A stretch of 64,000 nt of DNA from Fragum whitleyi (GCA_948146395.1 OX411555.1:46503565-46567564); one strand, 5' to 3'; shown: positions 1-12,218, counted from the stretch's first letter. A program made the numbers and translations. The notes: generated by a model from the letters alone, not told the origin.

Positions 1-150
1 ATCCCGGTTTTGGGTAAATTAAGTAATATTTCTTTGCAATAGGTGCAATCAGATGAGATAAGTGGCCACTTTTTGACAAAAAGTATCGAAAGTGCAGCGT
101 AAAACTAGCAGTTTGGTATTTCGGCCGAACAATGGTGTGCCGACTTATTT

Positions 151-385
151 GAGTCTGTGCATAAGATGTCCACTTATTTCAAATATGCCCAAAGCAAAGA
201 CTCTGGCCAGCCTGTGCATCTGCACAGCCTGACAAGTCTTCACCAGTGCTTTGTAGATAGATAAGGTCTTAACGTATCTGTAGATCACGAGGTAACTTTA
301 ATTTAAGAGTTTGTGGCTGTCTATGCCTCTCTATGCTTGAACCTCACCAACATTTCAAATTGATTGAAATGTCACGCACAGGCTC
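151..385. mobile_element. Hairpin MITE, family H1, copy 1
   Basis: The ends are inverted: GAGTCTGTGCATAAGATGTC on the left and the complement of GAGCCTGTGCGTGACATTTC on the right. The inner part carries AAGCAAAGACTCTGGCCAG followed by a short palindrome around TGCATCTGCACA. Related copies lie at 20796-21003, 22560-22703 and 44427-44665. No transposase is present, so it is a non-autonomous DNA element. The superfamily is not clear. Confidence 0.65.
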
Positions 386-731
386 ATTTCTCGTTGTGAA
401 GGCAGATATGGTTGATATGGTTGAGTAAATTCTCTATTGCTATACATGCACGCATTTTTTAAAATGTATAAGACAGAGACCGTCTTTTATATGATATGAG
501 AAATTGTAATAATAAAACATAAATGATAACATTTATTAGCTAAATTTATTTAATTCATTATAATTTTTTTTCGTATCCAGCGCGCCTCAAGCTATGGAAA
601 TTTAATCTTCTGCGTTACGACAGTAGGCTACAGCAGAAAAGGCTGTCTTCTTGCTACGCCTCAGCTAAAGGTCAATTGTTATGAAGTTGTTTTGGTAAGA
701 ACCAACCAGAATGCACTTGTAGGTCGTGGAA
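386..731. other. No feature recognised
   Basis: AT-rich sequence between a MITE and a SINE. I see no coding potential and no clear repeat. Confidence 0.5.
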
Positions 732-1005
732 TTGTTTGTTTGAATAGGAGTTTACGCCGCTTTTGAACATATTTTCAGTTATATCGCGGCTGGACCACCT
801 ACCAATGGATTCCTGGTATTTTTAACGCCAGAACTACCACTACATCCTTTCCTAGTTTCCAGCAGCTATTCTGCATAGGTCTACGATTATCGACCCAATT
901 TTGGGAGACAAAGAGTCGGAAGGAATGAGTGCCGCCGTCGGGAATCGAAACCGGGACCTCTAGATTGACAGTTCGGCACGCTTCCAACTGCGCTATGACG
1001 GCAGC
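732..1005 (-). mobile_element. tRNA-derived SINE, family S1, copy 1
   Basis: Read on the minus strand, it begins with a tRNA-like head: A-box region TAGCGCAGTTGGAAGCG, an anticodon-like loop CTGTCAA (GTC at the anticodon position) and a B-box-like GGTTTCGATTC. A body with AGGAAAGGATGTAGTGG and CCAGGAATCCATTGGTAGG follows, then a 3' end with ATATAACTGAAAA, GCGGCGTAAAC and a CAAA-rich tail at 732-748. Copies at 21223-21493 and 44817-45093 align from end to end. The layout is like molluscan V-type SINEs such as RUDI, but that name is an inference. Confidence 0.8.
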
Positions 1006-3771
1006 CTGCAGTTCGTGGAGGGAAAAGAATAAAGGATTAAATCAGTTCTAGCGAGCACGTCAAATGATACATGAACGTTCAGTGAAACTGTATTTAATAC
1101 ATAGATTTATGTAGACTATTCTATTATTTTGTATAGACAGTGCGAAGTTCACGGATGATGGACTGTTCTGTTCTTCATATCCAACTTTTCTGGGTTTTTT
1201 TTTTTTTTTTTTTTTTGTTTTGTTTTTTTTTTTTTGGGCTGGACATCCAGTACCTTGCTGTGACGCGGAACATTGTTGAATGTTTTGTATTGTATCTGTT
1301 TCACTCCATCATTGTGTATCTAGCATGCGTCGAAATTGGCAAAAAGAGTATAGAAAAAGAGGCTTTTGAAATTTCTGGTACGGAAGAAGAGATCGAAGTA
1401 TTTTGTAAAGTATGGAGAAGACCTACATTTAGTGACTTTAATCACTTTATACCTTTTTTCGTTATGTTGCATTCGCCGTTCGGTATTATATTTAAGGCAG
1501 AGTAGCTAGGCCTACTTATATGTTACACGTGATATAAATACTTATATTACATTATATTTTTTTGTATTCATTGGATTACAGTAATAAAGGATATAAAATG
1601 AGCTGTGTTACATGTTTTAGTTATAATATAGTGACGTGAAGAAAAAACGCCTCAGTGAAAAATTTGCATGTCTTTTCTTGTAGGCATTTTACAACAAGGA
1701 ATTATTGGCCAGCTTTAATAAAACTCTATTTACTCGTGTCAAAATGAAAATATTTCGATGAGGTGAATTTCCAAAGCCTTAACATTATAAGGGATTACTA
1801 GGTTTCAAAACATTCCGTGCTTCTTCCACACATTATTTTTACGAAACGAAATTACATATGTGTCTTGAACATTCGATATGAAAATGTTTCACGCAAGATG
1901 ATTAAAAAAAAATCCGACAAGTTTTGTTGCAAAGTTTACATAAGGATTATTGTCATCGTCTCTTGAAATGGGATCAATCCCGGAAAACGTTTTTCAACAT
2001 GAAAATGGATTGTGCTCACACTTCTTAAATTATTGCATCTTAGACACGCTAGCAAGAGATAATCCGTTAGGTAAGGTCAAGGTGGGCCGCTTGTGACGCC
2101 TGTACGGCACGGAAACTTCATCGGATAACGTCAATGACGTTATTTGTATGTGATAACAAGGTGCCTTGGAAAATTCTCACTGGGGAATATGGACAATCAG
2201 TTAGCCGAAATATTGTTAGAAATCGCATTGGAGATCTCGGGGTCTCGAGATTGGTCAAGCCTCGATGTCCATAGAAGGCATTTTGCCTCTTCTTTCTTTA
2301 AGATAAATCTCATCCGTTTATGTCCTTATCACCATCTTTTCCGTACGTTTTTCGTAACCGTCTTTATAGGTCTTATAATGTTAATGAATGAGCAGTTGCC
2401 CTTCCGGAATAGAGGAGTGGAGTTCTATCTAACCTTATATGCAATTATTTTTGAATATGATTGAATATTTTTTAATGTGAAATTCGCCGATTGTAAATAA
2501 TTGTCCTTTCTTTATGACTGAGGCGATTTTTTATTCACGTCGAAATATTATCAGAGTGCAATAATGCTTCATGGTTAAATAATCAGTTACATACTGTGAA
2601 AGTTTCATTTAAATCCACCCAGGAAAATTAGACAGTTGCGTAAACTAAATCAATTATTGGCCAGTTAAATTTTCATGACGCGGCATAATATTATAAAAGC
2701 GCGATAAGGTGCACCTGACCATATGACATTCCGTTCAAGGATTAACGCAATTACATCCATAAATATAGAAGGGGTTGAACAAACAAGTTTTTAACATTTA
2801 TACCCCCATTTATCCTCACATGCCGACAAACTGTGACAACATGCACCTAGCCAAACGATATCAAACATTCTTTGACACTTTTAACGCAAATCCATAAATA
2901 ACTGACGAAGGTGATGTATTAAAAGAATCACACAAATGTCTCTTATCTCTGACGACACATCATCAGAAACAATCTGTGAAAGTTTCATGAAAATCCGTAC
3001 ATAAATGAAAGGGGGTGTTTTAAAATGAATAGACGTACAGACGAACCGAGACAAAATGATGCTACTTGACTGTCACCTTTTGTCGCGGATAAAAATAATT
3101 ATTTTAAGATGCCCCTAAATGATTAATTTTATTTGGCAATACTTTTGACAATAATTCTTAATAAGTTTTAAATAAAGTCTACTTACAATAATACTGTCGA
3201 ATTGATAATACATGATTGATCATGTAGTGACGACATTAAACATTGATCAATATTTTGATTAGATTTTATTGTCAATTGCATTGTGGTGTATTTGTTGCTT
3301 TACACGGAGCACTCTTCTCTGGCAATACAAACTCACCTACCGACCGAATAATAAATTTCATAAGTCCTACATCCGTATCTTACTCAAAAATTAATGGGCT
3401 AGATCTAAACTGAAACTTGTTCTGTGACCCATTAAAATGCGATCATTTGTATCAAAAATATGCTTAGTATATACAAACGATTAGGAAAAAAAGTAACTTA
3501 AATGTCATACAAAATATCTTTATAACTAAGTCGTAAAGTTAGCAGCATCGTCAAATTGTCAAGGTGAATAATTTTGGAATGAAATTGAATCAGTAGGATG
3601 AATGGCTTTTCAGTGAAATATAAGGGGGTTAATCCTCCAATTTTGCTAATTTTGTTCAGGATGACATGCATATAAGTTCTATAAATAGCTTCATATCTTC
3701 TTAAGAACCAGCGACGCATTTAATTTCAATTATGCTAGTGAAATAGCATTTTTACTCTAGCTTAATTTATT
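1006..3771. other. Stretch without a recognised gene
   Basis: AT-rich sequence with poly-T runs near 1195-1235. Two open frames (1140-1505 and 2144-2464) match nothing I know; the first is largely a poly-Phe artefact of the T run. Bases 2950-3060 have a TTTCATGAAAATCCGTA...GACGTACAGACG pattern, like the leader of a repeat-cored element on the minus strand, much decayed. Confidence 0.45.
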
Positions 3772-3905
3772 TTGAATAAAGATGTTGATGTTATCTTTTT
3801 ATAAATTTTGGAGCGTTTTTGAATGCTATTGAGTGAATGTTTGGAATGAATGAGTGGAGTTCTGTGTGAGCGATTTTGAATGGTTTTGATTGAAATGAAT
3901 GTCAA
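3772..3905 (-). repeat. Dispersed 130-150 bp repeat, family R1, copy 1
   Basis: Rich in variations of GAATG (GAGTGAATGTTTGGAATGAA). Its reverse complement matches 7843-7985, 10583-10737 and 11625-11760, all of which carry CATTC/CACTCAGCG-type segments followed by AATCGATC...AAAACG. No termini or coding sequence are visible. Confidence 0.55.
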
Positions 3906-4725
3906 TTTCACCATGTAACTATTTGTACAAGCTTAAAAGATGTACGATATAAAATGACTGCAACACGATTGTCGTCTTAGTTCACCACTATCATTAAATT
4001 GACTTACTCTTTACTTCCAACATCCTGCCTCATAGTACACAGTATCATAAAATGTGACACTTCCCATTTTGATTTCCTCCAAACATTGATATTTTTCTAC
4101 ATATTTTACAGTAAAAAACCCATTTTCTTTGAGAATATACCGTATATTTTTAATGCAGTTTAAGTCTTTGAAATTTATGCATGATTTGTAAATGATTCTG
4201 AGCATATTGTGTTGTTTGAATTAAATTTATCACGACTCTCTAAATTAAATTCAATCTTTTCATTTAAACATAAATTACATCTTTCATCTCATATCATAAT
4301 TACATCGTTTGATTACTTGACTCAATGTTTAAAACTTTGCAGCATCCTGATTGTTTTGTTTTTTAATGAAAAATTGTTAAAAAAAACAGACTTGTGTTAC
4401 ATCTGCCTTTCTTTGTTTACCTCCAATTTCTGGTATCCTCCGATTTCCCTGCATCGGGTTACCCCGGGTGATTAATTAAAAAATAAAAAGTATCTGAGTC
4501 GTGTTTATAATTAGGAAATTATAAACGGTAAGGTCACAGTGCCATATGGGCATATATTGAAATATTATAAATGTCGCGCATATACTTCAATAGCTGCAAT
4601 AATGTACCCCTCTCTCTGATATGCTGTCAGTCCCACATTAGATTATCAAATACGTTATCGTATCTAATACTCTAATTATGGTTTTGAACAGTCGCCTAAC
4701 CATTGGACATAATATCACGGCCTAC

Positions 4726-4902
4726 CTGGTCATATTTTGACGCCCATTTCTGGTAATAATCAACAACGTCCTCGGGTGTAAAAGAGTCTTGAAAGGCCCC
4801 TGTCGCTCGCTTGTGGATTGCATTATTCTGCGTCACAGAAACGGCGTTCTTAGCCTTTGTGTCAAATGATGATGGGGTCTGTGTGTTGATTTTTTCTGGC
4901 AT
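4726..4902 (-). CDS. First coding exon of a METTL27-like methyltransferase (partial)
   Basis: A 59-codon exon on the minus strand, starting at the ATG at 4900-4902 and ending at CAG followed by the donor GTAGGC, phase 0. Upstream on the same strand, CTTCTTTTCCACAG is a good acceptor, so a short spliced 5' UTR lies between it and the ATG. The exon ends TPEDVVDYYQKWASKYDQ. That resembles the start of the METTL27/WBSCR27 fold, where a Y-x-x-W-x-x-x-Y-D-x segment comes just before the S-adenosylmethionine-binding region. The glycine-rich cofactor motif would be in the next exon, expected at lower coordinates, and I could not find it between 1 and 4725. The first 40 or so residues are polar and low in conservation. 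The substrate of this family is unknown. The exon looks real because it has a clean acceptor, donor and family-like end, but the family name rests on about 18 residues. Confidence 0.5.
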
Positions 4903-5029
4903 TTTTTCTGTCGTATATTCACTGTGGAAAAGAAGGATCCATGATTAAAACGAACTTGATGTCTAAAATTATATAACATTAGTGATACTATATATGCAGC
5001 TGAGGACTGTTGAAAGGTCTCTGATATTA

Positions 5030-5100
5030 ATGTACTTGGCCAGGTGTCTATGTTATTGACTCGCAATCTGGTAGTCACGGATTCGAAACGTGTCGAGTCC
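5030..5100 (+). repeat. tRNA-like SINE head fragment
   Basis: The segment TTGGCCAGGTGTCTATG followed by ATTGACTCGCAATCTGG and ACGGATTCGAAAC has the order and spacing of a decayed tRNA: A-box area, anticodon arm, T-arm. It does not close into a clean cloverleaf, so it is not a functional tRNA. It sits just upstream of the CT microsatellite. Confidence 0.4.
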
Positions 5101-5158
5101 CAGTCCTCATAGCTGTAAAAACGGGTAGCAGTAGCTAATCTTACTTTGTTACTTAGTT

Positions 5159-5385
<227 letters not shown>

Positions 5386-5436
5386 ATTTTGAACTGAAAC
5401 TGGACCATACTGATTGACCAAATTATTCATATAAGA

Positions 5437-5536
5437 GATGAAGAGAGTATGTCTTGATTTCATTGAGGTATGAAACTAAGTGTGGTGAGGTTTTAAGTTT
5501 CATAACTCTATAAATCAATACATACTCTCTTCATAA
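5437..5536. repeat. Long inverted repeat (foldback)
   Basis: The left arm starts ATGAAGAGAGTATGT and ends GAGGTATGAAACTAA. The right arm starts TTAAGTTTCATAACTC and ends ACATACTCTCTTCAT. The arms are about 45 bp around a 12-base loop. A related piece with CTCAATGAAATAAA and ACTCTCTTCAT lies near 43090-43125. Probably a MITE. Confidence 0.6.
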
Positions 5537-6506
5537 CTTATTATTTTATATATCGAAGCAAAACCTATTAAGACATATCAATTCAGAAACAGATTTGTAA
5601 TTGGACTACTTTGTGCGGAAGCTTGCCAAATAGCTAGCTGCGTTCTCAAAATTATTTTCATTTAGGAATAAAACAAAAATTTCAGCCAATAAGAATGCAA
5701 GAATCTTAATGTACATAACATGAATTAAATTATTCATACGGTGTTCACATGAAAATTATTTTAAGCGTGAAGCTTTTAAGTATGCTTTCGCACAAAAAAA
5801 AGTTTCAAAAATGCCTAAAAAATGAAAATTACCATTTTTCATCAAACAAATTACCGCTAAATACAGGTTTGACTGTACATAAATGAAGAATTTTATCAGT
5901 TTATTTCTTTTTTCTTTTCGTTGAAATATGAAACTTAGAACCTAATCACATTCTATTGATTATAAAATTATTAGTTTTTTCGTTTCATACCTCAATAAAA
6001 TTTAAAAAAAATATCCCCTAACCTTCTAAAATTTTGAAAAAAAAGGCTTGAATCTTGCGGTCAGGTGTGAATAGCATTTTTGTTTCATTCCTTCATGCAA
6101 ATTAAAAAAAAAAAACTCAATTAAGATCTAAAGCTATGTGAAAAAAGACTTACATCTAGTAATCAAATTCGTCTTTATTCTACGGGATTTGTTCACAGAA
6201 TGGGGAATATTTTGTAATCTTCCCCATCTTTATAGACCATGAGAATGTTTTCAAACTGGGGAAAGTTTTTGTTTATGGGGGACAGGGGAAAGTTTTGTGG
6301 AATATGCTGATGAGATCGCCTTGACCTGGATTTTGGACAGAGTTATTCAGTCATGTCAGGAAAACCCGTGACGTCACTGCTTTTAAAAATAGCCCGTAGC
6401 TTGACCAAGTCGTTCCTTTGAAGCGTAAAATTTCAAGCGACGGACCTTTATTGTCGGATATTTATATTGGGTTGATTTTTCTCTCCTTACATCACGGCGG
6501 CGTTCT
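5537..6506. other. No gene recognised
   Basis: AT-rich. TACAGGTTTGACTGTA at 5863-5878 matches the terminal repeat of the element at 56994-57175 and may be a leftover end. Nothing else could be assigned. Confidence 0.45.
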
Positions 6507-6735
6507 TTAACCCTTTCCTGTTTTACAAAATTTTAGACCTGTCCAAATTCAAAGGTTTTGCAGACAAAAATTAAAAGTGGATTTAATTTGAAAAATAACC
6601 AGTCAGTAGGGTAGAAAATAGTGTGGAAAAAGAAGGAATTGCTTGTCAGGAGCAATTTCTTCTTTTTTCACAATGTTTTGTCAATTATAAAATCACAGGT
6701 ACGTAAAAGGCAGGGATTAAACTGCAAAGGGTTAA
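6507..6735 (+). mobile_element. TTAA-flanked MITE, family P1, copy 1
   Basis: Bounded by TTAA on both sides, with termini CCCTTTCCTG and GCAAAGGG. A subterminal hairpin, GGAATTGCTTGTC facing GAGCAATTTC, lies in the centre. It contains ACCTGTCCAAATTCAAAGG, which is kept in copies at 50687-50914, 54669-55189 (inverted and interrupted) and 63136-63368. TTAA targets and CCCTT-type ends are typical of piggyBac elements. No transposase is present. Confidence 0.75.
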
Positions 6736-6754
6736 CTCGCGTTTGTCCAATTTT

Positions 6755-6834
6755 AAGGGGTCGGCGCAATACTATAGTCTATTGTAAGTGCCTATAGCCT
6801 ACATCTATAGGCACTTACGTACAACAATGTTGCG
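6755..6834. repeat. Hairpin repeat, family S2, copy 1
   Basis: A palindromic unit with AAGGGGTCGGCGCAAT and AAGTGCCTATA on the left and TATAGGCACTTAC and CAATGTTGCG on the right. More intact copies are at 60625-60710 and 62962-63039. Confidence 0.65.
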
Positions 6835-6904
6835 TTTACCCATCGATTTCATACCTAGGGTTGGCTTTTGAATATCTTTGCGGCTAGAAAATACAAGACT
6901 AGAT

Positions 6905-6990
6905 CAGCGGACTGGTCAGAACTCGAACCCGTAACTCTCGATCTCTCTTTCTTGAAACCGCCGTCATAGCTATTGAGTTCCGCTCATCCC
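6905..6990 (-). repeat. tRNA-like SINE head fragment
   Basis: On the minus strand it reads TCAATAGCTATGACGGCGG, then a spacer, then GTTACGGGTTCGAGTTC, which resembles A- and B-box spacing. The acceptor stem does not pair well, so it is a SINE remnant rather than a tRNA gene. Confidence 0.4.
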
Positions 6991-7105
6991 TTCATGAGAA
7001 GAGAAGACGCACACACCCACCCCATGTAAGAGAATTTGGTGACACATTTGGACAATCAAATTATCGAAGCAATGGCGTTCAGGATGATAAGGTAATGCGA
7101 ACTTG

Positions 7106-7355
7106 TTAACCCTTGCCATGCTGATCCCGGAATATTCCTGTTTTGGCAGGAGGTATGGTCAAACATCAGCCTGCACATATGTGCAGTCTGATCTTAGTCC
7201 ATACAACCTGATTTTCCTTTTAAAACCAGAAAAGTTTCAGAAATTATATTTTCAAAATCAAATGCTGACTCGAAGTAAGGGAAATACAGAGCTTTCAGCA
7301 CTTTAATTCATATATGATTTTGCCAAGATTTTTTATTTAGCATGACAAGGGTTAA
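7106..7355 (+). mobile_element. TTAA-flanked MITE, family P2, copy 1
   Basis: TTAA at both ends, with termini CCCTTGCCATGCTGA and the complement of CCCTTGTCATGCT. An internal palindrome around GCACATATGTGC sits about 60-80 bp from the left end, preceded by TTGGCAGGAGGTATGG. Copies at 29069-29315, 48712-48956 (inverted) and 49877-50086 have the same limits; 47666-47772 is partial. Non-autonomous and piggyBac-like by target and ends. Confidence 0.8.
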
Positions 7356-7359
7356 ATTT

Positions 7360-7500
7360 TGTACCTCGCTTTGCACGTTCACATGCAAGCAAAGCGGGAT
7401 ATAATTTGCATACAGTTCACACAGCTTTGTCACCCTGAAGGCAGGGCATGGTCGATACTTTTCGATTCTGACAGATTTTCGGAAACTAGACTGGTTCATC
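7360..7500. mobile_element. Hairpin MITE, family H2, copy 1
   Basis: Contains CTTTGCACGTTCACATGCAAG with its inverted partner, then TTTGTCACCCTGAAGGCAGGG. This is a diverged version of the clear copy at 12081-12218. Confidence 0.5.
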
Positions 7501-7582
7501 AATGATTCTACATTGCAATATTTTTTTCGAAATACGATATATATATATATCTGACTCTTTTTTTTTTTTTTTTCAATTTATT

Positions 7583-7812
7583 ATAGCGCATTTGGTAACG
7601 CGTTGTATTATCATTCAAAACGGGGTCCGGATATGAAGCACAACGGAACACATTCCGAAATTTATCTACGAAAGATAGAGGATAGCTTATGGCTAGGAAA
7701 GAATTAAATGGTAGTACTGGTTCGGCAAATGACAGGAATCCATAGTTATGTGTTCCAGCCTTTGTTATATGATTAAAAATTTGTTATAGGCGGTGTTAAA
7801 CCCCAATCAAAC
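7583..7812 (+). mobile_element. tRNA-derived SINE, family S1, diverged copy
   Basis: The head TATAGCGCATTTGGTAACGC is recognisable. So are the body signatures GGCTAGGAAAGAATTAAATG and CAGGAATCCATAG and the end GGCGGTGTTAAACCCC. The section around the B box has decayed. Confidence 0.65.
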
Positions 7813-7842
7813 GGACCATTCAAATGACTATTTAACAGTTAA

Positions 7843-7985
7843 GAATATCGTGAAATTGAACCTCATTCGAATCTAAATCATTCTTAATCATCCATTCAGC
7901 GATCCATTCGTTCATTCCAAACACTCCCTCAAATCGATCGAAAAAGCACCGAAATCATTAAAAAACATTTCGAAAACGTTCAGGA
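7843..7985 (+). repeat. Dispersed repeat, family R1, copy 2
   Basis: ATCGTGAAATTGAACCTCATT is followed by CATTC/AATC-rich units and AATCGATCGAAAAAGC. It aligns with the other R1 copies over about 140 bp. Confidence 0.6.
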
Positions 7986-10582
7986 GGATAAATACTTGAT
8001 TCAAATCGATTAAATTATTCTAAGACTTTATTGGTTGGTGTGGATTTAAAAGTGTCCGATTGGTCTAAAAAGACACAAAGAGAAAAGCACGCATATTTTC
8101 TTAAGGGGGGGGGGGGGGGGAGGTAATAGATATCGCTTATTTGTTCATTTCGCTTAAGTATAAAACAGACAGTAATGGCTATGAGCAAACAGCACGTCTT
8201 CGCAGGCTGATCTCAGGCTACACAGTAGACAAAGCTAAGCGAACAACAGGAATTTGTTTAAAGGTCTCCACTTATGAGTTAATGCATATTACTTTAATGC
8301 CGTTATGATATTTTGACAGCGGCACATCAACGATTTGGTACAAGGTCTTTAAAAGTGTGTCAATAGTTCAGGAGAAATGTTATGTAATATATGCAACGAT
8401 TGCGATATCACAGAGACGTTTTTAATTCAATGCACGTTGTTACCGCTTGAAACTTTTACATATCATGTCAGCAATATTTCATTTTCGCAAGATGCATAGT
8501 TTCTTTACCACACCGTACAACTGGTTGCAGAGAAGAGAGATGAGAGTCAACTACGACAGATTCAGGAAATTGTGTCAAGTATACGGTAGGCCAAATAAAT
8601 TTATTCGTATGAATAAACGAACGAATCTCTGGTATTATTAATTTAATAAATGAACGCCTGGCCCCAAATAACACCGACTAACGACAAATTGCCTACAACG
8701 AACAACGATGACGTACGGCACCGAGCCACACAGATTTCGGCACGATTTTTGCAATCGAGAAAAAAAATGAGCAATCGAGAAAAAAAATGTGCACGTTGGA
8801 ATTTTTGCTCCGATTTAATTTTGATCGCGATATGATGCTGATTTCAATTAGGAAACACTACGACTCTCCCGAGGCACACAGGTTTCATGCTGATTTGAAA
8901 CTTTCGAAATCCGTGTCCCACTGGGGGAATTATGTGTATTTCTCGCACCACACCTTCAATTACTATTTTCCTAGCCTCCAGCTTCTATTCTATATATACA
9001 CAAAGAAAAAGGTACTGCAACATTTGTTTTTAAACAAGAGTGAACTGTGGTAACTTGATGCAATTATGCACAAGCATTTCATTTTCAGAAGGTCTTTTAT
9101 TGGGTAATAAAACTGAAAAACAGAACTTTTTTCAATTGTGCCATTTAATGAATTCTATGGCCATTATAAAAAGAACATGTTTTAATCAATTATTTGTACA
9201 TGATTAACTATAGTTGCATCGACTGTGCTAGTTGTGATTTCAACCTGTTTGTTGTCTCTAATCCAAGAGTGGTCCACAAACTTACCGTCGTATGTCGTGT
9301 ACATGCAAAAGCGACGAAAATCACGACACCCGCTTTTCTCCTTATACCCAGCATCAGACGCAATACATGAACATGGTAGTACTATTGCAACATCTGTAAC
9401 AACTGAGCAAGATTTTGAATAGGAAGTAACAGCTCACCTATTTGTCGACCTAGAATGTCCAATAAATTATTGATAGGTTTCATATTTTGCCTTTAATTGA
9501 AAGTACATTCGTATTAACATGCATTTAGATGTTGCCATACTTTTTTCTTTGTGTAAATATTGATTTACGATTATCCACCCGTTTGTGCGGATCGAATTGT
9601 ATAAATACTAGGATTATTCAACTGACTTAAGTGTTCAATGGTCGTGTTGCATTGATAATGATAAAATACAATAAATCTTCACTGACCAGTAGGTTTTCCA
9701 GCTCTTGGTGACCTCTCATTATTCACGATGTACTTAAGTGAAACATGGTGGAAAATTTCATAATGCTGACCTTTGAATAATGTCATTTTGACAATTTCTC
9801 TTGACAACTAAACGCTCTATAAAAACGATTTTTAAAGCAGATTTGAGTGCGTCGATAGTAACTTAGATATCATTCCGTCCATAGGCGACCGAAATCTCGT
9901 AACAGTTGTTTTATTACTCTATAAGACGTGTTGCTTTAAAGTAATAGGATCATCTGCTACAAAATCTCATAGATATGATTATTACTCCTATAGAATATTA
10001 AACAGGTGGTCAGAGTATACTGAAGTCATCTATAAACAGATAAAATCGAGGCTTTGTCGAGTTTTTATCTGTATCTGATGACGAGTTTCGTAAATTCAAT
10101 GTTTTGTGTGCACTTTGATGTTTTATCTAAGAACCTGATTTTCTTTCTCTTTTTTTTAATCAATCGAACAAATTCTAGAAATTTATCGATACAGGTCATA
10201 CCGCGAAAACTATCACGCCGTTTGCGAAAATGCATTGTGATGTCATTTTCACAACCAAATTATAACGCTGCTTTACATCCTAGCGCATTAGCACAGTTTT
10301 TCCACTAGTTTAGTAACGCAAGTGTTTATGATAGATATTCAACACACTATGCATAACATTAATAAAAAAAGTAAGATGATGGACTGAGTGTGGTCCAATT
10401 TGAAAATATCGTCGATTTCGGAAAGGTGCTAAAATTTCGTATCTACAGCTCGAATAAATAAAGCTTTAGATACGCGAATGATGACTATATGGGACTCGTT
10501 AAACGATGCATGATTAACGATGTTGCAGTTGCTTGTTTTGTAACTTAAAGAGATTGTTTAATTCTAGTATGGTTAAAAAATC
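7986..10582. other. No gene recognised; minor repeats
   Basis: Contains a G run of about 15 near 8106-8120, a direct duplication of GCAATCGAGAAAAAAAATG at 8752-8791, and a small palindrome with GATAAAATCGAGG...GAGTTTTTATC at 10035-10070. The short open frames here look random. Confidence 0.45.
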
Positions 10583-10737
10583 GTAAAAATGATACTCATT
10601 CCGATCAAGATCATCAGTAATTCTGAATCATACACTCAGCGCTCCGATCATTCAGTCAGTCTAAATACTCACTCGAATCGATCAAAAACGTTCGGAAATC
10701 ATTGAAAAAATCACTTCAAATTCGTTCAAAACGATCA
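10583..10737 (+). repeat. Dispersed repeat, family R1, copy 3
   Basis: Shares ATTCCGATCAAGATCAT, ACACTCAGCGCTCC and ACTCGAATCGATCAAAAACG with the copies at 7843 and 11625. Confidence 0.6.
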
Positions 10738-11004
10738 GCAACTTCCTTCACATATATCAAATCAATCATCAAAGCGACATAAAACCACTTTTAATTCCTT
10801 CCTTCAGGATTCTAACGAGTATGAGACAGTAAACCCTTTAGGACAAAACACCGTAGGAAAACTCAAAATTGACTACAGCTTTGCTAGACAAAACCCCAAT
10901 AACATAAAAATTAAGAATAATCTAGACATGTAAGTAAATAAGGCATTCTGCGAAAATGGTTACTGGGTTGTAAATAGAGAATTACATATTAGTGTCTATT
11001 ATAA

Positions 11005-11115
11005 AAATATCAGTGTCATCTGGTCGAGGTTGGGAGAATTATCATGACGAGGCGAACTAGGCTTTGCCGAGTCATGATAATGTCTCGTAGCAGAGACCAG
11101 ATAACATTGACATTT
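11005..11115. repeat. Foldback hairpin, family FB, copy 1
   Basis: Long inverted arms: AATATCAGTGTCATCTGGTC and ATTATCATGAC on the left, GTCATGATAATG and GACCAGATAACATTGACATT on the right. GAGGTTGGGAGAATT, next to the left arm, also occurs in the hairpin at 63583-63715. Confidence 0.65.
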
Positions 11116-11624
11116 TAAGTCATTTACATATTACCTTATATAAAGGGCTAATTAACGTTTTAGAGGGCGTTAACATTTTCAGAGACCAAAAAAATAGTTT
11201 AATTTTGATTGACCCATGAATATAGTTAGAGTGAGGCAGAGTGAGGCCTATAATTACATTGACATCTGAAACTTGGAACTATGTTAAAAAATGGGATGTG
11301 ACTCCACGATAAATTTCTTCCTTTTCTTATAAAGTCTCCATAAGCTGTTGCCATTATGCCCCCTACCAGGCGCACTTTTCAGTAGACTGGTCCGAAATCG
11401 TTTTACAGCCTTTGCACCAAGGGATATTGCATGTTCTCTTCTGTTATCTTTAAGTCAGGTGAGCTATTTAGGGTAATTCTGTCCTCTTACTTATACAATT
11501 ATGTCATGCATGTACTGACCTATTTTCTTTCTCTCTTTTTTTCCCCTAATTATATTTATTGTCACGCATATAACATAGTTTTAATGTCCTAAATCGATAA
11601 TGAATCAAATGCCCAGATGCAGTT

Positions 11625-11760
11625 TAGAAAATCGTGAAATTAACACTCGTTCTGATCAAAACCATTCTAAATCTTTCACTCAGCGCTTCTTTAATTCTTA
11701 ACAAAACACTCGATAAAACCGGTCTAAAACGCTCCGAAACCATTCTGAAACACAAATTTT
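11625..11760 (+). repeat. Dispersed repeat, family R1, copy 4
   Basis: AAATCGTGAAATTAACACTC is followed by TTCACTCAGCGCTTC and CTCGATAAAACCGG, the same order as the other R1 copies. Confidence 0.6.
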
Positions 11761-12080
11761 GAAATAAACGTTATTATATATTTCCTCAATTAATTTGCAT
11801 TCAAAATCCCCCCCCCCCTCCACCTTGTTCAATACCATTTCAAATTCATCACAAAATAATTTATCTTGTCAATTTCAAGATGTTGTTAACTGAAAGGATT
11901 GGAAACGCGAGTCTATAATCGCTATTTCCCAAACAAACCCTATTTTGTTGGTACTCATTGGAATCGTCTCAAATCAGGTCTTGTCGCTGTTTTATTGAAA
12001 TTTCAGGACCAAAAGTCAATTTTTCCTCCTCTGCAGATGTACAAGTTAGAGTGAGTGATTAAAGTGATTTTGTTTTTTAT

Positions 12081-12218
12081 CTGCCCTGGCCGCTCAGGAT
12101 GATATAACGATGCAAACAGTTTTCCAATTATACCCCGCTTTGCACGCGTAGTTGCGTGCAAAGCGGGGTATAATTGGTAAACAGATTGCACCGTTTTGTC
12201 ATCCTGACCGCAGTGAGG
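12081..12218. mobile_element. Hairpin MITE, family H2, copy 2
   Basis: The centre is a near-perfect palindrome, ATACCCCGCTTTGCACGC facing GCGTGCAAAGCGGGGTAT. Outside it lie TCAGGATGATATAACGATGC on the left and its near complement, GCACCGTTTTGTCATCCTGA, on the right. Copies are at 7360-7500 and 20412-20547. Confidence 0.75.

Noticed and set aside
1140..1505. 121-residue open frame
   Set aside because: The first third is a poly-Phe artefact of a T run; the rest resembles no family and lacks exon borders.
2144..2464. 106-residue open frame
   Set aside because: No recognisable domain, no splice context; plausible by chance in AT-rich DNA.
4011..4205. Candidate second exon of the METTL27-like gene
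   Set aside because: Minus strand and right direction, but no cofactor-binding motif and no convincing acceptor; kept out.
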